Source: Pseudomonas knackmussii B13 (GTDB lineage: Bacteria > Pseudomonadota > Gammaproteobacteria > Pseudomonadales > Pseudomonadaceae). From it: a stretch of 64,000 nucleotides of DNA. Below are positions 16,079 through 23,213 of the stretch, piece after piece. A program made the translations under genes and the position numbers. Location: NCBI RefSeq assembly GCF_000689415.1, contig NZ_HG322950.1, forward strand, positions 5,959,501 to 6,023,500, given 5' to 3'. Position 1 is the stretch's first letter, and every line of letters begins with the position of its first letter. A model generated the notes under the pieces. The model ran no database searches, had not been told where the DNA came from, and saw nothing but the letters and a program-made list of their open reading frames with translations.

Positions 16079-16143
16079 CGGGTATGGCTCTTGTCAGAGC
16101 CGGCCCCGTTGCCCAGGGCCGACCTTGCGCAGCCTGAATCGTC

Positions 16144-17637
16144 TTACAGCTTGATCCAGGTAGCTTTCAGCTCAGTGTACTTGTCGAAGGCGTGCAGCGA
16201 CTTGTCACGGCCGTTGCCCGACTGCTTGAAGCCACCGAACGGAGCGGTCATGTCGCCGCCGTCGTACTGGTTGATCCACACGCTGCCGGCGCGCAGGGCC
16301 TTGCCGACCAGGTGCGCTTTCGACAGGTTGCTGGTCCACACCGCAGCGGCCAGGCCGTACGGGGTGTCGTTGGCGATGCGCACGGCTTCTTCGGCGTCTT
16401 CGAACTCGATCACCGACAGGACCGGCCCGAAGATTTCTTCACGGGCGATACGCATGGCGTTGGTCACGCCGTCGAAGATGGTCGGCTCGACATAGGTGCC
16501 ACCGGTCTCTTCCAGAGTGCGCTTGCCGCCGGCAACCAGCTTGGCGCCGTCGTCGTGGCCAGCCTGGATGTAGCCCAGGACGTTGTTCATCTGGGTGGTG
16601 TCGACCAGCGCACCGACGGTGGTTTCCGGGTCCAGCGGATTGCCCGGTTTCCAGGCCTTCAGCGCTTCGATCACCAGCGGCAGGAACTCGGCCTTGATGG
16701 ATTTCTCCACCAGCAGGCGGGAACCGGCGGTGCAGACTTCGCCCTGGTTGAAGGCGATGGCGCTGGCGGCGGATTCGGCAGCAGCTTTCAGATCCGGGGC
16801 GTCAGCGAAGACGATGTTCGGGCTCTTACCGCCGGCTTCCAGCCAGACGCGCTTCATGTTCGACTCGCCCGCATAGACCATCAGCTGCTTGGCGATCTTG
16901 GTCGAACCGGTGAACACCAGGGTGTCGACATCCATGTGCAGGGCCAGGGCCTTGCCGACGGTGTGGCCGAAGCCCGGCAGGACGTTGAACACGCCTTTCG
17001 GGATGCCGGCCTCGATGGCCAGCTGAGCAACGCGGATGGCGGTCAGCGGCGACTTCTCGGACGGCTTGAGGATCACCGAGTTACCGGTGGTCAGCGCCGG
17101 GCCGAGCTTCCAGCAGGACATCAGCAGGGGGAAGTTCCACGGCACGATGGCAGCAACCACGCCGACCGGCTCGCGGGTGACCAGACCCAGTTCGTTGTGC
17201 GGAGTGGCGGCGACTTCGTCGTAGATCTTGTCGATCGCTTCGGCGCTCCAGCGGATGCTGTTGGCGGCACCGGAGACGTCGATGTTCAGCGCGTCGCTGA
17301 TCGGCTTGCCCATGTCCAGGGTTTCCAGCAGCGCCAGTTCTTCGGCGTGCTCGAGCATCAGCTCGGAGAAACGGATCATGACTTTCTTGCGCTTGACCGG
17401 CGCCATGCGCGACCAGACGCCAGATTCGAAGGTGGCACGGGCAACCTGTACGGCGCGTTCGGCGTCGGCGGCGTCGCAGCTGGCGACCTTGGCCAGGAAG
17501 CGGCCATCCACCGGGCTCAGGCAGTCGAAGGTCTTGCCGTCGGCGGCATCGACGTACTGGCCGTCGAGGAAGGCGCGGCCTTCGATCTTCAGGTTCTGGG
17601 CGCGAGCTTCCCAATCGGCGCGAGTGAGGTTACCCAT
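16144..17637 (-). CDS. kauB: NAD(P)-dependent aldehyde dehydrogenase, KauB/PauC/PuuC type
   Basis: 497-residue aldehyde dehydrogenase. Catalytic Cys302 is in FNQGEVCTAGSR and the general base Glu267 is in VWLEAGGKSPN; the cofactor-binding residues include PWNFP (166-170) and FTGST (242-246). Length and motifs match the gamma-glutamyl-gamma-aminobutyraldehyde / 4-guanidinobutyraldehyde dehydrogenases (PuuC, KauB, PauC), which act after PauB-type oxidases in putrescine, cadaverine and agmatine breakdown. PauR control is expected. The transaminase gene that I recall next to kauB in P. aeruginosa is not present here. It is divergent from a small cupin gene across 270 bp. Confidence 0.88.
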   Translation of the reverse strand: MGNLTRADWEARAQNLKIEGRAFLDGQYVDAADGKTFDCLSPVDGRFLAKVASCDAADAERAVQVARATFESGVWSRMAPVKRKKVMIRFSELMLEHAEELALLETLDMGKPISDALNIDVSGAANSIRWSAEAIDKIYDEVAATPHNELGLVTREPVGVVAAIVPWNFPLLMSCWKLGPALTTGNSVILKPSEKSPLTAIRVAQLAIEAGIPKGVFNVLPGFGHTVGKALALHMDVDTLVFTGSTKIAKQLMVYAGESNMKRVWLEAGGKSPNIVFADAPDLKAAAESAASAIAFNQGEVCTAGSRLLVEKSIKAEFLPLVIEALKAWKPGNPLDPETTVGALVDTTQMNNVLGYIQAGHDDGAKLVAGGKRTLEETGGTYVEPTIFDGVTNAMRIAREEIFGPVLSVIEFEDAEEAVRIANDTPYGLAAAVWTSNLSKAHLVGKALRAGSVWINQYDGGDMTAPFGGFKQSGNGRDKSLHAFDKYTELKATWIKL

Positions 17638-17907
17638 GACAACTTGTCCTCTTATTGAATTACTTATCGAAGTTCCGGCGCCCGCAGGAGGGGCGCGCTG
17701 TCAGAAATTCTGCAAGGCGGCGCACTGGCCACGCTGTCCGCCACCCTAAACCGGAGTGGGCGAATTTTCAATATTTTTGACACTTTGCCGCCAAAACGCC
17801 TTGTCACGTTCGTTTTATTAAACATAGACTCCGGCGAATCCGCCTCCTTCCGGGCACGCCCGAAGCCCGCGGAGCCTAAGAACAATCCACAAGAAACGAG
17901 ACTCAGC

Positions 17908-18270
17908 ATGAACATCGAGCAGATCGTCGACTTCGCCCAGGCAGGCACCGAGGCCGAGCACTACCGCCCCGCCCCGGAGAAGATCCTCAAGGGCGACCCG
18001 GCGCAAAGCGTGCGCAACCACTACGGCAGCCCGTGTGGCCAGTTCAACGTGGGCATCTGGGAAGGCGACATCGGCCAGTGGACCATCAACTACACCGAGC
18101 ACGAGTATTGCGAGATCCTCCAGGGCGTCTCGGTGATCCGCGACAGCAACGGCGGCGCCAAGACTGTGCGCGCCGGCGACCGCTTCGTCATCCCGGCCGG
18201 CCTGAAGGGCACCTGGGAAGTGATCGAGCCGTGCCGCAAGGTCTACGTGATGTTCGAGCAGAAGGCCTGA
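17908..18270 (+). CDS. cupin domain-containing protein (DUF861 type)
   Basis: 120-residue single-domain cupin with a probable RmlC-like barrel: WTINYTEHEYCEILQG and VRAGDRFVIPAGLKGTWEV match the Cupin_3/DUF861 pattern. Metal ligands are only partly conserved (H and E in TEHEYCEI; no clear second-motif His), so an enzymatic role is uncertain. It is divergent from kauB, and a conserved neighbour of polyamine genes may act in the same pathway, but no function is assigned. The start at 17908 is chosen because MNIEQIVDF begins the conserved region; the frame remains open upstream. A bidirectional terminator follows 19 bp after the stop. Confidence 0.8.
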   Translation: MNIEQIVDFAQAGTEAEHYRPAPEKILKGDPAQSVRNHYGSPCGQFNVGIWEGDIGQWTINYTEHEYCEILQGVSVIRDSNGGAKTVRAGDRFVIPAGLKGTWEVIEPCRKVYVMFEQKA

Positions 18271-18491
18271 CTTCCTCGAACGGAAAAAGCCCGCCGATGG
18301 CGGGGTTTTTTTTGCCTGCGACTTTTCTTCAGGCAAAAAATGATCTTGGCTTCCTTGTAGATCACGTGCTTGCGAACAACCGGATCGAATTTCTTGATCT
18401 CGATTTTCTCAGGCTTGGTGCGCTTGTTCTTGTCGGTGGTGTAGAAGTGGCCGGTACCGGCGCTGGACACCAAACGGATCAGTTCACGCAT
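18243..18491 (-). CDS. rpmG: 50S ribosomal protein L33 with lost stop codon (extended frame)
   Basis: Residues 1-50 (MRELIRLVSSAGTG at the start and VYKEAKI-like YKEAKI at the end) are a standard Pseudomonas L33, which normally ends KIK at residue 51. Here residue 51 is Ile and the frame continues through AAAAGT, the terminator and the 3' end of the cupin gene to a TAG at 18243-18245, giving 82 residues. The 32-residue tail (rich in Lys and Arg) resembles nothing I know. Two explanations fit: a five-base deletion of the ancestral stop, or one extra T in the 6-T run (18335-18340), since five T would give a TGA at codon 54. If real, the mRNA would end before the stop codon. It follows rpmB by 11 bp. 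Confidence 0.85.
   Translation of the reverse strand: MRELIRLVSSAGTGHFYTTDKNKRTKPEKIEIKKFDPVVRKHVIYKEAKIIFCLKKSRRQKKPRHRRAFSVRGSQAFCSNIT
18290..18313. terminator. bidirectional intrinsic terminator between cupin gene and rpmG
   Basis: Stem CCCGCC/GGCGGG with loop GATG, a run of eight T on the plus side (18306-18313) and AAAAA at 18284-18288 serving the minus strand. A second inverted repeat, TTTTTTGCCTG/CAGGCAAAAAA (18308-18318 with 18330-18340), lies next to it. The minus-strand rpmG reading frame passes through both. Confidence 0.85.
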
Positions 18492-18502
18492 GACTGTGCT
18501 CC

Positions 18503-18739
18503 TTAGAATTTTTCGCCGCGGGCGCGCAGGTCGTTCAGAACGGCCTCGATACCACGCTTGTCGATGATACGCATGCCTTTAGCGGAAACGCGCAGACGCA
18601 CGAAACGCTTCTCGGACTCGACCCAGAAACGGTGATGCTGCAGGTTCGGCAGGAAACGGCGACGGGTTTTGTTGTGTGCGTGGGAAATGTTATTCCCAGT
18701 AACCGGACCCTTACCGGTCACTTGGCAAACTCTCGACAT
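18503..18739 (-). CDS. rpmB: 50S ribosomal protein L28
   Basis: 78-residue large-subunit ribosomal protein of normal length, beginning MSRVCQVTGKGPVTGNNISH and containing HAHNKTRRRFLPNLQHHRFW, the L28 signature region. The first gene of the rpmB-rpmG pair on the minus strand, transcribed from a candidate promoter at 18885-18914. Confidence 0.97.
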   Translation of the reverse strand: MSRVCQVTGKGPVTGNNISHAHNKTRRRFLPNLQHHRFWVESEKRFVRLRVSAKGMRIIDKRGIEAVLNDLRARGEKF

Positions 18740-19104
18740 GGCTCAGCCCTCTGTAAACCACATGCCAAACCCGGCATGGGTTGGCTGCTTGAACTCGTTG
18801 GATACTCAGTTTCACCCGGGTCTTACCTGCCTATTCGCTACCTGAAACCAGGTCAACGGGCAGGGCCCCAGAAAAGAGCGCAGCTTTATATCAGAAAGGC
18901 TCTTAGTGTCGCAAGGGTAACAGCGGCTTATCCACATGCCGAGCCAGCGCCATCGCGGCTCCGTACTCGTACCGTTCGTCGATTCCCGCCGTTGTCGCCT
19001 CCGGCCGCTTGGCCTAAGGTACCCGCTTCAAGGCCGACAACGGCCTTGCATGACTGCGCCCAGCCCACGGGACGGGCATTTTCCCACCAGATCCGGAGTC
19101 CGTC
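18740..19104. other. 365-bp divergent intergenic region, rpmB / peptide-binding protein
   Basis: This region carries the leader of rpmB-rpmG on one side and that of the substrate-binding protein gene on the other. It contains the rpmB promoter candidate and a perfect inverted repeat, CAAGGCCG-acaa-CGGCCTTG, at 19029-19048, 57 bp before the binding-protein gene. That repeat has no T run, so an operator or a leader hairpin is more likely than a terminator. No coding sequence was seen. Confidence 0.6.
18885..18914 (-). promoter_or_regulatory. candidate sigma70 promoter of rpmB-rpmG
   Basis: On the minus strand, TTGCGA (18914-18909) and TATAAA (18890-18885) are separated by 18 bases, a good fit to a strong sigma70 promoter. 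They lie about 146 bp upstream of the rpmB start. Confidence 0.55.
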
Positions 19105-20676
19105 ATGCGTCTGCTTCCCCTCGCCCTCCTTCTTGCCCCCGCCCTGGCCGGCGCCAGCACGCTCAGCGTGTGCACCGAAGCCAGTCCGGACGGGTTCGAC
19201 GTGGTCCAGTTCAACGCCCTGACCACCACCAACGCCTCGGCCGACGTGCTGATGAACCGCCTGGTGGAGTTCGACGCGAGCCAGGCCAAAGTCGTGCCGA
19301 GCCTGGCGCAGAGCTGGACGGTTTCGGCGGACGGCCTGACCTATGACTTCCGGCTGCGCGAAGGCGTGAAGTTCCACAGCACCGACTACTTCAAGCCCAG
19401 CCGTGCGCTGGACGCCGACGACGTGCTGTTCAGCTTCCAGCGCATGCTCGATCCGGCCAACCCCTGGCACAAGGTGGCGCAGAGCGGCTTCCCCCATGCC
19501 CAGTCGATGCAGCTGCCGAGCCTGATAAAAGGCCTCGAGAAGGTCGGCGAGCACCAGGTGCGCTTCACCCTCAGCCACCCCGACGCCACCTTCCTGGCGA
19601 TGCTCAGCATGGGCTTCGCCTCCATTTATTCTGCGGAGTACGCCGATCAGCTGATGAAGGCCGGCACCCCGGAGAAGCTCAACAGCCAGCCGATCGGCAG
19701 CGGACCCTTCGTCCTGCGCAGTTTCCAGAAAGATGCCGTGATCCGTTACGCGGCCAACTCCGACTATTTTGGCGGCAAGCCGGCTGTGGATAACCTGCTG
19801 TTCGCCATCACCCCGGACGCCAACGTGCGCCTGCAGCGCCTCAAACGCGGCGAGTGCCAGATCGCCCTGTCTCCAAAACCGCTGGATGTCGAGGAAGCAG
19901 CCAAGGACCCGGCCCTGCGCATCGAGCGCACGCCTGCCTTCATGACCGCCTTCGTCGCCCTAAATACCCAACACCCGCCCCTGGACAAGCCCGAAGTACG
20001 CCAGGCGATCAACCTCGCCTTCGATCGCCAGAGCTACCTGAAGTCGGTATTTGGCGACAGCGCCACGCCGGCCACGGGCGTCTACCCGCCGAACACCTGG
20101 AGCTACGCGAAGGACATCTCGGCCTACCCGCATGATCTGGACAAAGCCCGCCAACTGCTCACCCAGGCGGGCCTGAAGGACGGGTTCAAGACCACCATCT
20201 GGACCCGCCCCAGCGGCAGCCTGCTAAACCCCAACCCCAGCGTGGGGGCTCAAGTGCTACAGGCCGACCTGGCCAAAGTCGGCATCCAGGCACAGATCCA
20301 GGTCATCGAATGGGGGGAGCTGATCCGCCGCGCCAAGGCCGGCGAGCACGACCTGCTGTTCATGGGCTGGGCAGGCGACAACGGTGATCCGGACAACTTC
20401 CTGACTCCGCAATTCTCCTGCGCCAGCGTGAAGTCCGGACTGAATTTCGCGCGCTTCTGCGATGCCAAGCTGGACGGCCTGATCAGCCAGGGCAAGGCGC
20501 TGAGCGAGCAGGAAAAGCGCAGCGCCCTCTACGAGGACGCCCAGCGCATCATCCACGACCAGGCGCTGTGGCTGCCGCTGGCGCACCCCACGGCGACCAC
20601 GCTGCTGCGCAAAGAGGTCAAGGGTTACGCGGTGAGCCCCTTCGGTCGCCAGGACTTCTCCAAGGTCAGCTTCTAA
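19105..20676 (+). CDS. ABC transporter substrate-binding protein, DppA/peptide type (family 5)
   Basis: 523-residue periplasmic binding protein with a signal peptide (MRLLPLALLLAPALAGA). The body matches family-5 solute-binding proteins: PSLAQSWTVSADGLTYDFRLR and DADDVLFSFQRMLDP near the N terminus, then PIGSGPFVLRSFQKD and DNGDPDNFLTPQFSCAS. DppA and its paralogues bind di- and tripeptides; Pseudomonas has several with different peptide preferences. No permease or ATPase gene lies next to it here, so it would have to use a system encoded elsewhere. RBS: CCGGAG, 7 bases before the ATG. Confidence 0.87.
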   Translation: MRLLPLALLLAPALAGASTLSVCTEASPDGFDVVQFNALTTTNASADVLMNRLVEFDASQAKVVPSLAQSWTVSADGLTYDFRLREGVKFHSTDYFKPSRALDADDVLFSFQRMLDPANPWHKVAQSGFPHAQSMQLPSLIKGLEKVGEHQVRFTLSHPDATFLAMLSMGFASIYSAEYADQLMKAGTPEKLNSQPIGSGPFVLRSFQKDAVIRYAANSDYFGGKPAVDNLLFAITPDANVRLQRLKRGECQIALSPKPLDVEEAAKDPALRIERTPAFMTAFVALNTQHPPLDKPEVRQAINLAFDRQSYLKSVFGDSATPATGVYPPNTWSYAKDISAYPHDLDKARQLLTQAGLKDGFKTTIWTRPSGSLLNPNPSVGAQVLQADLAKVGIQAQIQVIEWGELIRRAKAGEHDLLFMGWAGDNGDPDNFLTPQFSCASVKSGLNFARFCDAKLDGLISQGKALSEQEKRSALYEDAQRIIHDQALWLPLAHPTATTLLRKEVKGYAVSPFGRQDFSKVSF

Positions 20677-20682
20677 ACGCGC

Positions 20683-21358
20683 TCAGACCCAGCCCAGCTC
20701 GGCCATGGACTGCGGGTCGCCGTCGCCAACCACGAAGTGGTCGAGCACACGCACATCGACCAGCGCCAGCGCGTCTTTCAGCCGCTGGGTAAGCACGCGG
20801 TCGGAGTGGCTGGGCTCAGCCACACCCGAAGGGTGGTTGTGGGCGAGAATCAGCGCCGCCGCGTTGTGCGCCAGTGCGCGCTTCACCACCTGGCGCGGAT
20901 AGACGCTGGCGCAGTCGATCGAACCGTGGAACAGCACCTCGAAGGTCAGCACGCGATGGCGACTATCGAGGAACAGGCAGGCGAACACTTCATGGGGCTC
21001 ATGACGTAGCCGGGCCTTGAGGAAATCGCGCACGGCCTGTGGGCTTTCCAGCGCCGAATCGCGGCGCAACTGCTCAGCCAGGTGGCGCCGGGCCATTTCC
21101 AGAACGGCCTGCAGCTGCGCGTACTTTGCCCGCCCCAGGCCAAGATGACTGCTGAAAGTCGCCTGATCGGCCTCCAGCAGAGCACGCAGGCTGCCGAATT
21201 CACCGAGCAGCCGGCGCGCGAGGTCCACCGCGCTGCAACCGGTGACGCCGGTACGCAGGAAAATTGCCAACAGCTCGGCATCGCTGAGGCTCGCAACACC
21301 CTGTTCCAGCAGTTTTTCCCGCGGGCCGTTCCGCCGCGGGCCATAGACGAATACTCAT
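20683..21358 (-). CDS. radC: RadC family protein, frameshifted near its start
   Basis: JAB1/MPN-domain protein of the RadC family (DNA-repair annotation, precise function unsettled). The JAMM metal motif is visible as AHNHPSGVAEPSHSD, and the helix-hairpin-helix region lies in the first half. From the ATG at 21358 the first 12 codons read MSIRLWPAAERP, then one extra G in the GGG at 21323-21325 (plus strand) shifts the frame. The remaining 205 or so codons (REKLLEQGVASLSDAELLA to the stop) lie in the next frame, and without that base the product would be 224 residues, the normal RadC length. The only alternative start in the long frame is a TTG at 21270, which would drop about 29 residues. 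Confidence 0.85.
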
Positions 21359-21501
21359 GAGGTTTCACTCGGGAAAGGGGCCCACTGTGCCGGCGCGGGC
21401 GCTGTGCTATCTTAGCCCGTCCTCTTCGCGCGGTCGGAAACCTGGGGAGGCGCTTCCGGCCCTGACGCGCGTCATCCATTTCCGATTATCAAGGCGGGCC
21501 T

Positions 21502-22710
21502 ATGCAGCGGCTCTTTCGTAAACGCATCGTCCTTGGCGTAGGTGGCGGTATCGCGGCCTACAAGAGCGCCGAACTGGTCCGCCGTCTGCGCGACCAGGGC
21601 GCCGAAGTCCGCGTGGTGATGACCCAGGGCGGCCGTGAATTCATCACCCCGCTGACCCTCCAGGCGCTGTCCGGCCACCCGGTGCACCTGGACCTGCTCG
21701 ACCCCGCCGCCGAAGCGGCCATGGGCCACATCGAACTGGCCCGTTGGGCCGATCTGGTGCTGATCGCCCCGGCTACGGCCGACGTCATGGCACGCCTCGC
21801 CCAGGGCGTGGCCAACGACCTGCTGACCACCCTGGTGCTGGCCACCGACGCGCAGATCGCCCTCGCTCCGGCGATGAACCAGGCCATGTGGCGCGACCCG
21901 GCGACCCAGAGCAACGCCGAGCTGCTGCGCGGCCGCGGTTTCCACTTCTTCGGCCCTGCCGCCGGCAGCCAGGCCTGCGGCGACGTCGGCCCCGGACGCA
22001 TGCTCGAAGCCGAAGAGCTGGCGCAGCGCGCCGCCGATTGCTTCCAGGTCCTCGACCTGACCGGCCAGCACGTGCTGATCACCGCCGGCCCGACCCAGGA
22101 AAACATCGACCCGGTGCGCTACATCACCAACCACAGCTCCGGAAAGATGGGCTTCGCCCTCGCCGAGGCCGCCGCCGAAGCCGGCGCGCGCGTGACCCTG
22201 GTGACCGGCCCGGTGCATCTGCCCACACCCGACCGGGTGACCCGCGTCGACGTGGTCAGCGCCCGCGACATGCTGGCTGCCTGCGAAGCGGCGATGCCGG
22301 CGGACGTGCTGATCGCCGCCGCCGCGGTAGCCGACTACCGCCCGGAAGTCGTGGCTTCGCAAAAGCTGAAGAAAGACCCGACCAAGGGCGACGGCCTGCT
22401 CCTGCAGCTGGTGCGCAATCCGGACATCCTCGCCACCCTGGCGCAGCGCGCCGACCGACCGTTCAGCGTCGGCTTCGCCGCCGAGACCGAGAACCTGCTG
22501 GAATATGCCTCGCGCAAGCTGAAGGACAAGAACCTCGATCTGATCGTGGCCAACGACGTGGCCAACCCCTCGATCGGATTCAACAGCGAAGAGAACGCGA
22601 TCACCGTGATCGACCGCGAATTGCACGAAAATGCCTTCGCCCAGACCAGCAAGGGCAAGATCGCCCGCCAGCTGATCGCCTTCATCGCCGACCGCCTGAA
22701 ACGACACTGA
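21502..22710 (+). CDS. coaBC: bifunctional phosphopantothenoylcysteine decarboxylase / phosphopantothenate-cysteine ligase
   Basis: 402-residue enzyme for two consecutive steps of coenzyme A synthesis. The N-terminal CoaC flavoprotein domain (about 1-190) shows catalytic His76 in MGHIELARWAD, the PAMN motif (Asn126) and the substrate clamp cysteine Cys159 in QACGDVGPGRM. The C-terminal CoaB domain (about 190-402) shows ITAGPTQENIDPVRYITN, HSSGKMGFALAE and AAAVADYRP. It is divergent from radC and followed 7 bp later by dut, the usual coaBC-dut pair. Also called dfp. Confidence 0.97.
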   Translation: MQRLFRKRIVLGVGGGIAAYKSAELVRRLRDQGAEVRVVMTQGGREFITPLTLQALSGHPVHLDLLDPAAEAAMGHIELARWADLVLIAPATADVMARLAQGVANDLLTTLVLATDAQIALAPAMNQAMWRDPATQSNAELLRGRGFHFFGPAAGSQACGDVGPGRMLEAEELAQRAADCFQVLDLTGQHVLITAGPTQENIDPVRYITNHSSGKMGFALAEAAAEAGARVTLVTGPVHLPTPDRVTRVDVVSARDMLAACEAAMPADVLIAAAAVADYRPEVVASQKLKKDPTKGDGLLLQLVRNPDILATLAQRADRPFSVGFAAETENLLEYASRKLKDKNLDLIVANDVANPSIGFNSEENAITVIDRELHENAFAQTSKGKIARQLIAFIADRLKRH

Positions 22711-22717
22711 GAACCCG

Positions 22718-23173
22718 ATGCATTCCCTGCAAGCCAAGATCCTCGACCCGCGCCTGGGCACTGAATTCCCCGTCCCGCAATACGCCACGCCTGGCTCCGC
22801 CGGCCTCGACTTGCGCGCCATGCTCAAGGAAGACACCGTCCTCGAGCCGGGCCAGACCCTGCTGATCCCCACCGGCTTGTCGATCTACATCGCCGATCCG
22901 GGCCTCGCTGCTCTGGTGCTGCCGCGTTCGGGCCTGGGCCATAAGCACGGCGTTGTGCTGGGTAACCTGGTCGGGCTGATTGACTCGGACTACCAGGGCG
23001 AGCTGATGGTTTCCTGCTGGAACCGCGGCCAAACGCCGTTCACCATCGCCATCGGCGAACGCATCGCCCAGCTGGTGCTGGTTCCGGTCGTGCAGGCGCA
23101 CTTCGAGCTGGTCGAAAGCTTCGACGAAAGCCAGCGCGGTGCCGGCGGTTTCGGGCACTCCGGCAGCCACTGA
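22718..23173 (+). CDS. dut: dUTP diphosphatase
   Basis: 151-residue trimeric dUTPase that converts dUTP to dUMP and pyrophosphate, keeping uracil out of DNA. All five family motifs are present in order: GSAGLDLRA (1), PRSGLGHKHG (2), GLIDSDYQGEL (3), RIAQLVLVPV (4) and RGAGGFGHSGSH (5). It lies 7 bp after coaBC and 40 bp before algC, so the group is probably co-transcribed. Confidence 0.97.
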   Translation: MHSLQAKILDPRLGTEFPVPQYATPGSAGLDLRAMLKEDTVLEPGQTLLIPTGLSIYIADPGLAALVLPRSGLGHKHGVVLGNLVGLIDSDYQGELMVSCWNRGQTPFTIAIGERIAQLVLVPVVQAHFELVESFDESQRGAGGFGHSGSH

Positions 23174-23213
23174 CCCTCCCCCAATTACGGACGATTCGCC
23201 GAGGAGACGTTGC

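Noticed and set aside
20946..21479. A separate 177-residue minus-strand frame overlapping radC
   Set aside because: It is a third frame over the radC N terminus and upstream DNA. It does not carry either half of the frameshifted RadC.
21472..22872. A 466-residue open frame opposite coaBC
   Set aside because: Antisense to a gene with complete catalytic motifs; the translation has no recognisable domain.
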